Both the position numbers and the translations under genes were made by a program. A DNA stretch of 64,000 bases, from the NCBI GenBank assembly GCA_947456965.1, contig CANGTU010000006.1:16330-80329 (forward strand), in the 5' to 3' direction. The notes under the pieces are model-generated. The model worked only from the letters and a program-made list of their open reading frames with translations, searched no databases and was not told where the DNA came from. Position 1 is the stretch's first letter. Every line of letters starts with the position of its first letter. Source of the stretch: Flavobacteriales bacterium. Its GTDB lineage: Bacteria; Bacteroidota; Bacteroidia; Flavobacteriales_D; Sanyastnellaceae. Of this stretch, positions 1-9,043 are shown in pieces.

Positions 1-1176
1 GCCACGGATTGCTCGGATTGGGATACGTTTGAGCTGGTGTCCTCCAATGACGATATGTTTGGGGGGTGCGCAGTACAGGTCTATTCTTCACTGTGCTATG
101 CATCGTGCCTCGAGGAGGGGCAGACGTACTACATTCAGATTGATGGGTACAACGCGCAGACGGGAAATATTGCCCTGGAAGTGGAAACCTACACTGGCCC
201 TGTGACACTCAGCGCGCAGGTCAGTCCGGTGGCCTGTCCACTGAACAAGGGAGAGCAGGGCAACGGATTGATTCGTCCTTATATCACAGGAGCGGGTTCA
301 GACTTCACCACATCGTGGACTGGTCCGGACGGATTTACCAGCTCGTCCAACTTCATCACCGGACTGACTGGTGGAACCTATGCGCTTACCGCCACCACCG
401 CCTGCGGCACGGTGCTTACGGCTTCGTGGGTAATCACGGTTCCGCAACCGTTCAGTGTATCAGCCCAGTTTACCCAGCCGGACTGCCCATTGTCCGAAAA
501 TGGCGCCATTGCACTGACGGTTATAGGCGCTACACCCGGCTATAGTTTTATCTGGCAGGGCCCGGATGGCTTTGCCTTCACGGAAGAAGACCCCGACGGT
601 CTGGCACCGGGTGAATACACGCTGTCCATTGAAGATGACAATGGATGTGACTATGCCGCCTCTTACACGCTTCAGGCGCTTGATAACCTGGAGGTGGACC
701 TGGGGGCGGATGCCATCTTGTGCCGCAACCTGAACGATGTGCTCGTGCTTTCCGGTCCGCCCGGCATGAATTATTCCTGGCAAGATGGCTCGGAGAATCA
801 GTTCCTGGTGGTCAATTCAGCGACGATGGATCCAGGCCAGTACACCTATATCCTGAATGTGAATACCGATGATGGCTGCACGGCCGCCGATGCCATCTCG
901 ATTACGGTGGAGGATTGTGTGGGCGTCCGGGAGCGTGTGGATGCTCGTCCGGTACTTTATCCCAATCCCACAGATGGTCTTTTTAGCATGGGCTTTACTC
1001 TGCGTGAACCGCATCGGGTGATTGTGTATGATGCTTCGGGCCGATTGGCCTGGACGGGCACTTCACCGGAAGGCGCTGTGGTGTGGACTGTCTGTCCGCA
1101 TCTGGCTCCTGGCTTGTACACCTGCCGCATAGAAGCCGGGTCTGCTGCCTGGTTGGAGCGCCTCGTGGTGCGCTGA
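1..1176 (+). CDS. T9SS type A sorting domain protein, 5' truncated
   Basis: The frame is open from base 1, so the start lies outside the window; the in-frame GTG at 37 is not a credible start. The visible 391 residues hold Ig-like/SprB-like repeats with paired cysteines and GGTYALT- or PGEYTLS-type ends. The last ~80 residues form a type A sorting domain: YPNPTDG near the start, a beta-sandwich with VIVYDASGRLAW, and a terminal L-x-R-L-V-V-R. Such domains send outer-membrane or secreted proteins through the T9SS, where they are removed. The function of the missing N-terminal part cannot be told. It ends 5 bp before the convergent threonine aldolase gene. Confidence 0.85.
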   Translation, partial: ATDCSDWDTFELVSSNDDMFGGCAVQVYSSLCYASCLEEGQTYYIQIDGYNAQTGNIALEVETYTGPVTLSAQVSPVACPLNKGEQGNGLIRPYITGAGSDFTTSWTGPDGFTSSSNFITGLTGGTYALTATTACGTVLTASWVITVPQPFSVSAQFTQPDCPLSENGAIALTVIGATPGYSFIWQGPDGFAFTEEDPDGLAPGEYTLSIEDDNGCDYAASYTLQALDNLEVDLGADAILCRNLNDVLVLSGPPGMNYSWQDGSENQFLVVNSATMDPGQYTYILNVNTDDGCTAADAISITVEDCVGVRERVDARPVLYPNPTDGLFSMGFTLREPHRVIVYDASGRLAWTGTSPEGAVVWTVCPHLAPGLYTCRIEAGSAAWLERLVVR

Positions 1177-1181
1177 TCACC

Positions 1182-2201
1182 CTATGCTGCGATGATGATT
1201 CTGCGGATGGCTTCTTCTGTCATGCTGCTGTTCACTCCGAGGTGGAATACCATCCTGACCTTGTCCGGACCAAACGGAAAACACAGGATGCCGCGGTCGG
1301 CAAACCATTTCACACACTCCGCAGCAGAATGTCCGTCCACCGAGAAGATCACAATGTTCGTTTGTACGGGCATCACCTCACGCACCCAGGGCAACTGCGC
1401 CAATGCTTCGGCCATGCGCTTCGCGTGGTTGTGATCTTCCGCGAGGCGGTGCACGTGATGACCCAGGGCATATCGTCCGGCCGCTGCGAGGAAGCCTGCC
1501 TGGCGCATGCCTCCGCCGAAGCGCTTGCGGATGCGGTGAGCGCTGCGGATGAATTCCCTGGATCCCAGCAGCACACTTCCCACGGGGGCGCCGAGGCCTT
1601 TGGACAAGCAGAGGCTGATGGAGTCGAAAAGTGCGCCATAGGCCTGAGGGTCCATGCCTGTGACGGCAAGCGCATTGAACAGCCGGGCACCATCACAGTG
1701 GAGGGCCAGCCCGCGCTCCCGGCAGGTGGCCGAGATCGCTTTCAGGGCCTCAGGGTCCCATACCGCTCCTCCGCCCTTGTTGACGGTATCTTCAACCGAA
1801 ACCAGCCTTGAGAGGGGGAGGTGTGCATTATCCGGATCATTGATTGCGGCGGCCACATCGTCGGCTGTGAACATCCCCCGCGCATTACCCACAAAGCGCA
1901 CACTTACTCCGCTGTTGGCCATGGTACCGCCGCCCTCGTAGAGGTAGATATGGGAGAGGGGAGAGCAGATCACCTCATCGCCCGGATGTGTATGGGCCGC
2001 AATAGCCACCTGGTTGGTTTGTGTACCGCTGGAGCAGAAGAGTGCTGCTTCCTTGCCCATCATCCGGGCTGCTTCCTCTTGCAGGGCATTCACCTCAGGA
2101 TCTTCGCCAAACACATCATCACCCAGTTCCGCCCGGAACATCGCCTCGCGCATGGCCGGAGTAGGGAGGGTTACAGTATCACTGCGCAGGTCAATGGTCA
2201 T
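1182..2201 (-). CDS. ltaE: Low-specificity L-threonine aldolase
   Basis: PLP-dependent fold-type I enzyme that cleaves L-threonine or L-allo-threonine to glycine and acetaldehyde in the cytosol. The 339-residue protein starts [14 protein letters not shown], the usual family opening, which decides the ATG at 2201 over an in-frame start 75 bp upstream. It has the GDDVFGEDP segment, [11 protein letters not shown] for cofactor binding, the HCDGAR aspartate and Lys201 in [11 protein letters not shown] as the predicted Schiff-base lysine. It is transcribed away from the J-domain gene. A TACCTTTG box lies only 4 nt upstream of the ATG, which suggests a leaderless transcript. Confidence 0.93.
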   Translation of the reverse strand: MTIDLRSDTVTLPTPAMREAMFRAELGDDVFGEDPEVNALQEEAARMMGKEAALFCSSGTQTNQVAIAAHTHPGDEVICSPLSHIYLYEGGGTMANSGVSVRFVGNARGMFTADDVAAAINDPDNAHLPLSRLVSVEDTVNKGGGAVWDPEALKAISATCRERGLALHCDGARLFNALAVTGMDPQAYGALFDSISLCLSKGLGAPVGSVLLGSREFIRSAHRIRKRFGGGMRQAGFLAAAGRYALGHHVHRLAEDHNHAKRMAEALAQLPWVREVMPVQTNIVIFSVDGHSAAECVKWFADRGILCFPFGPDKVRMVFHLGVNSSMTEEAIRRIIIAA

Positions 2202-2205
2202 GGCC

Positions 2206-2213
2206 CAAAGGTA
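2206..2213 (-). promoter_or_regulatory. -7 box TACCTTTG for ltaE
   Basis: Perfect match to the Bacteroidota -7 consensus TAnnTTTG, separated from the ltaE ATG by GGCC only. No TTG is seen at the expected -33 distance. With a start site 3-4 nt after the box, +1 would fall on or next to the A of the ATG. Confidence 0.5.
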
Positions 2214-2274
2214 GCCGCTCCATATGTTCGCGTGCAGGGGCAAAATATCCGATCTTACACCCGTTTTGTCATCC

Positions 2275-2841
2275 ATGAAAAACTACTATGCGGTGCTCGG
2301 GTTGGAGCGCGGTGCGGATGAAGAGTCCATCAAGCGGGCCTACCGCACACTGGCCAAGCAGTACCATCCGGATCTCAATCCAGATCCGGATGCGCGCGCG
2401 CGCTTCATGGAAGTACACGAAGCATATGAGTATCTGATGGATCCTGATCGCCGGGCAGGCGACCGCAGAACATCGGTGTCACGCCCTCTTTCGGCGGAAG
2501 AACTCGCCCGCCGTGAGCACATCTACCGCGAGTGGTTGCGCTATCAGCAGGAAGCCGCGCGAGAGCGCGCCGCCGGTTATGCCCGCCAGCCGTTCGGGGA
2601 ATTCCGCGAAAGCCGCTGGTACAAGGTGGCCAAAGGTGTCAATCAGGTCTATAACATCCTGTTTCTCGTGTTCTGCGCATTCGTGATCGCCATACCGGTG
2701 TACAAATACATCGAGCAGCAGCACATGCCGGAAGACGAGCAGCGGCCGCTTGCTTTCTTTGTCGCGCCGGTTATCGCCGGAATCATCTTCGCCTCATGGG
2801 GCTATTATTACTGGTTTATTCTCAAGCATGATGATATCTGA
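2275..2841 (+). CDS. J-domain (DnaJ-like) membrane protein
   Basis: The 188-residue protein begins with a J domain (residues 1-65) of the form YYAVLGLERGADEESIKRAYR, then QYHPDLNPDPDA with the HPD motif that stimulates Hsp70 ATPase, and EAYEYLMDP. There is no Gly/Phe or zinc-finger region, so it is not DnaJ itself. The C-terminal half carries two hydrophobic segments (VYNILFLVFCAFVIAIPVY and a segment near residues 163-182), so it is probably membrane-anchored. The start was chosen at the ATG before KNYYAVLG; the in-frame upstream ATG adds unrelated residues. Its end overlaps the S46 peptidase start by 14 bp, implying translational coupling. Confidence 0.85.
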   Translation: MKNYYAVLGLERGADEESIKRAYRTLAKQYHPDLNPDPDARARFMEVHEAYEYLMDPDRRAGDRRTSVSRPLSAEELARREHIYREWLRYQQEAARERAAGYARQPFGEFRESRWYKVAKGVNQVYNILFLVFCAFVIAIPVYKYIEQQHMPEDEQRPLAFFVAPVIAGIIFASWGYYYWFILKHDDI

Positions 2842-4996
2842 ACTTCGTTTTCTTTTCGCCTGTGTGGCGATGCTGGCATCCCTCGGCGCCCGCGCCAAAG
2901 AAGGGATGTGGATACCCGGTATGCTGGGTGCAGCATTTGACGATATGCAGGCCATGGGCCTGAAGCTGTCGGAGGAGGACCTGTACTCCGTGAACCAGGG
3001 CAGTATCAAGGATGCCATTGCCCTCTTCGGCGGAGGGTGCACAGCAGAGATGGTATCGGCCAAAGGATTACTCTTTACCAATCACCACTGCGGACTCGGT
3101 TATATCCAGTCGCACAGCACGGTGGAGAACGATTACATCACCCATGGATTCTGGGCGAAAACAGCCGGAGAAGAATTGCGCTGTGCCGGACTCAAGATCA
3201 CCTTCATCAACCGGATGGATGATGTGACCACCCGCATGCTCAATGGCACCGAGGGCAAGACGGCTGCTGAGGCTGAGCTGATCCGCTCGGCTAACAAGGC
3301 GTCCATCGAGTCGGAGTACCGAAAGAATTTCGGCGCGGATGCCGTTGTGCGCGCATTCAATTATGGCAATCAGTACATCGTGGTGGTGTCCACCACCTAC
3401 CTCGATGTGCGGCTGGTGGGCGCACCGCCCGCGGGCATCGGTAAATTCGGCGGAGATACCGACAACTGGGTATGGCCCCGGCACACGGGCGACTTTTGTG
3501 TGTTCAGGGTCTATGCCAATGCTGACAATAAGCCGGCGGAATACGATCCGGGTAATCAGCCCTATGCGCCGGCCCACCATTTTCCAGTATCACTGGATGG
3601 GGTGAAGGAAGGTGATTTTTCGATGGTATATGGCTTTCCCGGTCGCACGGAGCACTTACTCACCAGCTACGCAGTTGACTATGTGATGAACCGGAGCAAT
3701 CCCATGCGCATTGAAATGCGCACGGCTTCTCTCGATGTGATGGACCGCTTGATGCGCAGTTCGGACGCCATCCGCATCCAGTATACCTCCAAGCAAAGCA
3801 ACATCGCCAATGCGTGGAAAAAATGGATCGGCCAGCAGATGGGGCTGGAGCGTTTTGATGCACTGGGGCTGAAGCGCACAAAAGAAGCTGCGGTTACCGC
3901 CTACATCACACCCACCCGCCGCACGGAGGATCAGGCTATCCTCAGCGGGATCGGGACGCTCTACAGGGAGCAGGGCGATCTGCTGCTGGCCCGGGACGGC
4001 TTTGTGGAGTTTTTCTACTACGGCCCCGAACTGTTCATGTTCGCCCAGCGATATGCAGATCTGGTGGACAACTGGGCCACCTGGAAAGCAGATGGCACAC
4101 TGGAGGGCAAGCTGGCCGAATTGAACAAATCAGCGGCTTCCTTTTACGATGACTTTAATCTGGATGTCGAAACGGGAGTATTTACCGCCCTTGCGCCCCT
4201 CTATACCAGCCATGTGAAGGCAACTCATGGGCCTTCCATCCTCATGGGCTGGCTCCCCAAGGGCAGCAGCGACTGGCAGCGGGCAGCCACCGCGATATAC
4301 GGGCGCAGCGCCTTCCGCTCGCGGGAGGCCCTGGAGGCAGCACTCCGGAGCCCATCCAAAAAAACGATTCAGAAACTCGCGGAAGATCCTGTTTTCAGGA
4401 TCGGCAAGGAAGCTGATGCCCTCTTTGATGCCACGCTCAACCCGGGTTTCCGGAGTTTCAATCTCGCGCATGATGACTTGATGGGCCGGTATGTCCGGGT
4501 GTACCGCGAAACATTTCCGAAGGAGAAGTACTGGAATGACGCCAACAGCACCCTGCGCGTATCCTACGGCAAGGTGGAAGGCAGCATGCCCCGCGATGGT
4601 ATGGCCTACCTGTGGTACAGCACGGCAGATGGAATACTGGAGAAGTACGATCCGAAGAACCCCGACTTCGAATTGCCGGAGAGAATGATAGAGCTGTTGG
4701 AAAACAAAGAATACGGACGTTATGCCAACAACGGTGTCCTCCACGTCGCCTACACGGCCAGCAACCACACCACCGGCGGAAACAGCGGATCTCCCGCGCT
4801 CAATGACCAGGGCCATCTGGCAGGCATCAACTTCGACCGGTCATGGGAGAGCACCATGAGCGATATCCTTTACAGCCCCGAAATATGCCGGAACATCATG
4901 GTGGATATCCGCTACGTGCTGTGGGTCATAGATGTGTACGCCGGAGCGGGCTATCTCCTGGAGGAGATGACCCTGGTGGGCGGTACCCGACCGTGA
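2828..4996 (+). CDS. S46 family dipeptidyl-peptidase, DPP11-type
   Basis: The 722-residue periplasmic serine exopeptidase releases dipeptides from peptides, feeding amino-acid use. A signal peptide (residues 1-20, ending ASLGARA) precedes KEGMWIPGML. The catalytic triad is visible as NHHCG (residues 85-89), an internal aspartate in the GDTDNWVWPRH region, and Ser653 in GGNSGSP. Residue +18 from that serine is Arg671 (NFDRSWE); in S46 enzymes an arginine here marks Asp/Glu-specific DPP11, while DPP7 has glycine. Length matches the family. The ATG at 2828 was chosen because it gives the signal peptide; it overlaps the upstream J-domain gene. Confidence 0.93.
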   Translation: MMISELRFLFACVAMLASLGARAKEGMWIPGMLGAAFDDMQAMGLKLSEEDLYSVNQGSIKDAIALFGGGCTAEMVSAKGLLFTNHHCGLGYIQSHSTVENDYITHGFWAKTAGEELRCAGLKITFINRMDDVTTRMLNGTEGKTAAEAELIRSANKASIESEYRKNFGADAVVRAFNYGNQYIVVVSTTYLDVRLVGAPPAGIGKFGGDTDNWVWPRHTGDFCVFRVYANADNKPAEYDPGNQPYAPAHHFPVSLDGVKEGDFSMVYGFPGRTEHLLTSYAVDYVMNRSNPMRIEMRTASLDVMDRLMRSSDAIRIQYTSKQSNIANAWKKWIGQQMGLERFDALGLKRTKEAAVTAYITPTRRTEDQAILSGIGTLYREQGDLLLARDGFVEFFYYGPELFMFAQRYADLVDNWATWKADGTLEGKLAELNKSAASFYDDFNLDVETGVFTALAPLYTSHVKATHGPSILMGWLPKGSSDWQRAATAIYGRSAFRSREALEAALRSPSKKTIQKLAEDPVFRIGKEADALFDATLNPGFRSFNLAHDDLMGRYVRVYRETFPKEKYWNDANSTLRVSYGKVEGSMPRDGMAYLWYSTADGILEKYDPKNPDFELPERMIELLENKEYGRYANNGVLHVAYTASNHTTGGNSGSPALNDQGHLAGINFDRSWESTMSDILYSPEICRNIMVDIRYVLWVIDVYAGAGYLLEEMTLVGGTRP

Positions 4997-5035
4997 TATC
5001 CATGCGCTGCAAGCGCGCTTGCCGAAGGAAAGAGC

Positions 5036-5161
5036 TTACTTCGCCAGGAAGTAGATTACCACGATAGCCAGTACCAGGCAGACCAGCGCGAAGGTGACCG
5101 GACCTCCGATTTCGTTTTGCTCTGCTTCGTGGTGCTCGTGATGATTTGCGTCGTGTCCCAT
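5036..5161 (-). CDS. Small His-rich single-span membrane protein, 41 aa
   Basis: Hypothetical protein, not recognised. It starts MGHDANHHEHHEAEQNEIGG, a His/Glu-rich hydrophilic head of about 19 residues, followed by one strongly hydrophobic segment (PVTFALVCLVLAIVVIYFLA) and a terminal lysine. That layout implies an N-terminal tail exposed on one side of the inner membrane, possibly metal-binding. It has its own upstream box TACCTTTG with a TTG 19 bp further out. It lies convergent to the S46 peptidase gene (39 bp apart) and divergent from the CotH gene. The composition is unlikely to arise from a random frame. Confidence 0.65.
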   Translation of the reverse strand: MGHDANHHEHHEAEQNEIGGPVTFALVCLVLAIVVIYFLAK

Positions 5162-5183
5162 AATGTAATCTGAATTTCGTGGC

Positions 5184-5213
5184 CAAAGGTAAGCTTCGGA
5201 GGATTGCACACAA
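5184..5213 (-). promoter_or_regulatory. Promoter TTG-N19-TACCTTTG for the 41-aa protein
   Basis: On the minus strand TTG (5211-5213) is followed by 19 bp and TACCTTTG (5184-5191). This is a full match to the Bacteroidota -33/-7 promoter, placed 22 nt before the small gene's ATG. Confidence 0.6.
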
Positions 5214-5264
5214 ATTTGGATGAAGAGGAATCGAACCGGAGAAGTGAGGAGGGTAACGGGCAGG

Positions 5265-5272
5265 TATATTTG
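5265..5272 (+). promoter_or_regulatory. -7 box TATATTTG for the CotH-kinase gene
   Basis: Perfect TAnnTTTG match 104 nt upstream of the ATG at 5377, predicting a long leader. No clear -33 TTG is seen. Confidence 0.5.
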
Positions 5273-5280
5273 TAAACCTA

Positions 5281-5351
5281 CCTCCGGTGGAAGGGAAACC
5301 GAACCGCCCGTGCAACCCCCGGAGGACTTATTTGTCTTACAAAGTAAGACA
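5281..5351 (+). promoter_or_regulatory. Structured leader with two inverted repeats
   Basis: Between the TATATTTG box and the start codon there is a 7-bp stem CCTCCGG (5281-5287) / CCGGAGG (5319-5325), and just after it a perfect palindrome TGTCTTAC-AAA-GTAAGACA (5333-5351). These could be RNA hairpins in the 5' leader, or the palindrome could be a repressor site. No known riboswitch class is recognised. Confidence 0.45.
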
Positions 5352-5376
5352 GCCTTTGGAAACCTGGATAACCTGT

Positions 5377-8300
5377 ATGAAGCATCTGCAACCGTTTTAC
5401 CTGTTGATCGCCATCATGTGCCTTTCGGGCAGTGTCACCTCTCAGGTGGTCATCAATGAATTTTGCGCAGCCAACTATTCCGACTACATTATTTCCGGAG
5501 AGAATGAAGACTGGGTTGAATTCTACAACCCCGGCTCAACCCCATTCAACATCGGTGGGTATTGGCTCAGTGATAACGAGCTCAATCCGACTAACTGGGA
5601 GATACCCGCGGGAACCACAGTACCAGCCAATGGCTACCGCCTGATTCTGCTCTCCGGCACAGGCGACTATGATCCGGATTACCTCGGCCAGCTCAACACC
5701 GACTTCAAAGTCACGCAGACCAATGGAGAGAATCTGGTCTTCGCAGATCCGACAGGTGTCATTCTGGAGAATTATGATTTTGATGATATTTCACCGAATC
5801 AGGCCAACCATAGCTGGGGAAGATCCACCAATGGAGGGCCCAACTGGGTCATTTTCACCGATCCGTCTCCCAACGCATCCAATAGTGGTCCGAACGGCAC
5901 CTACTATGCCGCTCGTCCGGTATTCAGTCTGGAAGCGGGCTACTACGCTTCTCCAATCAGCGTTTCACTCTCCAGCCCGGAATCGGGTGTGACGATTTAC
6001 TACACCACCAATGGCACAGATCCGGACAATACGGATAATGTGTACTCGGCTCCCATCAACCTGAACTCTACCACCGTGCTCAAGGCCGTGGCTTATTCAT
6101 CCACGTCGGGTATCCTGAGGAGCTTTGTGGTTACCAACACCTATTTCTTCGGGGCTGATACGCACGCCGTTTATACCGTGTCCGTGAGTGGCGACCAGAT
6201 CGGCAACGGGGCGTGGGGAGGAGATGAGGTATGTACCGTGGAAATCTTTGCCCCCGATGGAACCTTCCTCGCTGAAGCGCGGGGCGACTCCAATGAGCAC
6301 GGTAACGACTCCAACGCTTATGGCCAGCGCGGTTTCGACTATATCACCCGCGATGCGATGGGATACGACAATGAGATCCAACACCCGATTTTTCATCACT
6401 CCGACCGAACCGGCTATGAGCGGATCATCTTCAAGGCCGCAGCAAATGACAACTACCCCTTTGCTCCTGGCGCTCATATCCGGGATGCTTATGTGCATGA
6501 ACTTTCTATTCTGGGTAACCTCAAACTCGATGAACGCAAAACGGAGTCGTGCATCGTGTACCTGAACGGACAGTACTGGGGCGTATATGAGATGCGCGAG
6601 AAGGTGGATGACATTGACTTTACCGATCACTACTACGACCAGCCCGAGGGCTTCGTGGACTTTCTCAAGACATGGGGTGGCACCTGGGCGGACTACGGCT
6701 CAGGCAACGACTGGTATGATCTGGTGAACTTCATCACCACCAACGACATGACGGTGCAGGCCAATTATGACTATGTGCTGACGCAGTACAATACGCACAG
6801 TCTGATTGACTATTTCATCCTGAACACGTACATCGTATCCATGGACTGGCTGAACTGGAACACGGCCTGGTGGCGGGGCCGCCATCCCGACGGAGATGCC
6901 CGCCGCTGGAGATACGCGCTCTGGGATATGGATGCGAGCTTCGGTCACTACATCAACTACACGGGTATTCCCAGCACCGCACCGACTTCCGATCCATGTC
7001 AGATTGAAGGCATGGGCAATATCGGCGGACAAGGTCATGTGCCGGCGCTGAACGCCTTGTTTGAGAATGATGACTTCCTGGCTGATTACATCAACCGCTA
7101 CGCGATGCACTCCAACACAATCTTTTCCTGTGAGACCATGCTCGCTGTGCTGGATAGCATGGTAGCTGTGATCGAGCCGGAAATGACCCGCCAGTGTCAG
7201 CGCTGGGGAGGATCTGTGGCCGGATGGGAAGGTGAATTACAGCAGCTCCGCGATTTCATCGAAGCACGCTGTGCAGATGAAATCATCGGCGGACTGGAAG
7301 ATTGCTATGACGTGACAGCGTATACTGTCACGATCCAGATCGAAGGAGAAGGAACGATGCAAATCGTGCAAACAGAAATCAGTTCACCTGATGCACCGTG
7401 GACCGGCACCTACTTCGCCGACCTTCCCATTCCGATTGAAGCACTGATCGAAGACGCCGGACAGCTCTGCGGCACTTTCCAGGGCTGGCAGATTGTGTCG
7501 GGCACGGCTATCATCGAAAATCCGCTGGCCGATTCCACCTCCATGACCATCAGTTCTGATGTGACGCTGCTGGCCATCTTCGGTTCACCTGAAGAAGGCC
7601 CCCTGGTGCTCTCCACGGATATCAATATCCCCGGAGCCGGCTCTATTGAGGTGAACGGAACGGCGAATGCAAGCTATCCCGCTGAAAGCACCTTCGACCC
7701 GGGAGCTACTGTGACCCTGAGTGTAACCCCGAATGAATGGTATGAATTCGTGGAATGGCAGGCCGCCAACAGCACGCTGAACCCCAATGCAACTGCCGCC
7801 ACGGTGACCATGCAGAGCTGCACATCCGACACCGTATTGGCCGTTTTTGAATGGATACCGAACTATTCACTCACCGTCATGGCAGATCCCCCGGGTGCCG
7901 GTACCATCACGATGAACGGAACACCGCTTACCCTGAACTGGACTGATCAGGTTCTCGGTGATGTGAATTACGCCTTTACCACGGCACCAACAGCAGTCCA
8001 GTACGAATTCGATTACTGGACACTCAACAACCATGCGCTGGCTCCTGATGAGTTCAGTACCAGCGTCAACTTCACCCTCACAGCCGATGACACACTCGTA
8101 GCTGTGTACCGCACCATTCCGTACTACCCACTCACAGTCTTGGTGGAGCCGGCCGGAGCCGGCACCGTGGCTATGGATGGCACGCTGCTCGCCCTGCCGT
8201 ACACGGAGGTGCTGCTGGCCGAACAAACGCACATCTTCGCTACCGATCCCACCAGCATCTGGAGCATCTTCTCTCACTGGGAGGCGGATGACCATGTCAT

Positions 8301-8934
8301 CACACCCGATGAGTTCGCTGCAGATATCGAGCTGACCTTCCTGGAGCAGGATACCCTCGTTGCGGTGTACACCGTCATTCCCCACAGTACCATCACGGTA
8401 AGGGTGGAGCCCGCCTTTGCGGGAACAGTGCAGTTTGCCGATGGCCTGGTCACCGGGTCGGAGATGTCCGGTGAATTTGAAGATGATGTTCCTCTGAACT
8501 TCTTCGCAACTCCTGACGCATACTGGCGCTTCATCGGCTGGGAATCATCAGCAGGCAATATCATCACCCCGAACGTGATTGCACCGATGATGTCCGTTGC
8601 GTTCAACGAAACAGATACCATCACGGCGTATTTCGAGAAAGAACCTTTTGCCTACTACCTGCCCAACTCCTTTACGCCCAATAACGACGGGACGAATGAT
8701 GTGTTTGGACTCGTTAGCAATGCCATTGACCCCGATGATTATCACCTCATGGTGTTCAACCGCTGGGGACAGAAACTCTTCGATAGTACAGATCCGGAAG
8801 AGGTATGGGATGGTTCACACCAGGACGGCGATTTCTATGTGGAAGATGGTATTTACCTCTACCGCCTGCGGGTGAAGAGTATTCATGATCCGGAACCGAA
8901 GGAAATTTCCGGCTCGCTCATGCTCTTCCGCTGA
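5377..8934 (+). CDS. T9SS protein with lamin-tail, CotH-kinase and InlB-like repeats
   Basis: The 1185-residue exported protein starts with a signal peptide (MKHLQPFYLLIAIMCLSG), which decides the ATG at 5377 over an upstream GTG. Domains in order: a lamin-tail domain (about 25-175, VVINEFCAANYSD, WVEFYNPG); a chitobiase C-terminal-like domain (YYTTNGTDPD); a CotH kinase domain (about 260-650, with YLNGQYWGVYEMREKVDD and ALWDMDASFGHYINY); four divergent InlB B-type repeats of about 90 residues (PGAGTITMNGT, PAGAGTVAMDGT); and a gliding-motility type B C-terminus (about 1092-1185, NSFTPNNDGTNDVF, FNRWGQKLF). CotH domains are atypical protein kinases; the natural substrate here is unknown. Confidence 0.88.
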   Translation: MKHLQPFYLLIAIMCLSGSVTSQVVINEFCAANYSDYIISGENEDWVEFYNPGSTPFNIGGYWLSDNELNPTNWEIPAGTTVPANGYRLILLSGTGDYDPDYLGQLNTDFKVTQTNGENLVFADPTGVILENYDFDDISPNQANHSWGRSTNGGPNWVIFTDPSPNASNSGPNGTYYAARPVFSLEAGYYASPISVSLSSPESGVTIYYTTNGTDPDNTDNVYSAPINLNSTTVLKAVAYSSTSGILRSFVVTNTYFFGADTHAVYTVSVSGDQIGNGAWGGDEVCTVEIFAPDGTFLAEARGDSNEHGNDSNAYGQRGFDYITRDAMGYDNEIQHPIFHHSDRTGYERIIFKAAANDNYPFAPGAHIRDAYVHELSILGNLKLDERKTESCIVYLNGQYWGVYEMREKVDDIDFTDHYYDQPEGFVDFLKTWGGTWADYGSGNDWYDLVNFITTNDMTVQANYDYVLTQYNTHSLIDYFILNTYIVSMDWLNWNTAWWRGRHPDGDARRWRYALWDMDASFGHYINYTGIPSTAPTSDPCQIEGMGNIGGQGHVPALNALFENDDFLADYINRYAMHSNTIFSCETMLAVLDSMVAVIEPEMTRQCQRWGGSVAGWEGELQQLRDFIEARCADEIIGGLEDCYDVTAYTVTIQIEGEGTMQIVQTEISSPDAPWTGTYFADLPIPIEALIEDAGQLCGTFQGWQIVSGTAIIENPLADSTSMTISSDVTLLAIFGSPEEGPLVLSTDINIPGAGSIEVNGTANASYPAESTFDPGATVTLSVTPNEWYEFVEWQAANSTLNPNATAATVTMQSCTSDTVLAVFEWIPNYSLTVMADPPGAGTITMNGTPLTLNWTDQVLGDVNYAFTTAPTAVQYEFDYWTLNNHALAPDEFSTSVNFTLTADDTLVAVYRTIPYYPLTVLVEPAGAGTVAMDGTLLALPYTEVLLAEQTHIFATDPTSIWSIFSHWEADDHVITPDEFAADIELTFLEQDTLVAVYTVIPHSTITVRVEPAFAGTVQFADGLVTGSEMSGEFEDDVPLNFFATPDAYWRFIGWESSAGNIITPNVIAPMMSVAFNETDTITAYFEKEPFAYYLPNSFTPNNDGTNDVFGLVSNAIDPDDYHLMVFNRWGQKLFDSTDPEEVWDGSHQDGDFYVEDGIYLYRLRVKSIHDPEPKEISGSLMLFR

Positions 8935-8968
8935 CGCTCCGGCTGATTGTACTTTCTCAACACATTTC

Positions 8969-9000
8969 AAAGGCCCGCGGACTAAGTCCACGGGCCTTTT
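8969..9000. terminator. Bidirectional rho-independent terminator
   Basis: Stem AAAGGCCCGCGGAC (8969-8982), loop TAA, and the complementary arm (8986-8999) with one mismatch, ending in TTTT. It lies between the convergent CotH and M43 genes. A second perfect 9-bp hairpin AGACCAGGC-AAG-GCCTGGTCT follows at 9005-9025. Confidence 0.8.
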
Positions 9001-9043
9001 ACTCAGACCAGGCAAGGCCTGGTCTCCACCCTTCTCTTCCGAA

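Noticed and set aside
4130..4816. 228-aa open frame on the minus strand
   Set aside because: Antisense to the S46 peptidase gene, including its catalytic serine region; no domain.
5227..5237. GGAATCGAACC, reverse complement of a tRNA T-loop-like string
   Set aside because: The flanks do not form a T stem (only two pairs), and no anticodon or acceptor arm is present, so it is not a tRNA or an obvious tRNA-derived att site.
5287..5376. Possible 30-residue N-terminal extension of the CotH protein from GTG 5287
   Set aside because: It would bury the clear signal peptide that starts at 5377 and would include the hairpin region.
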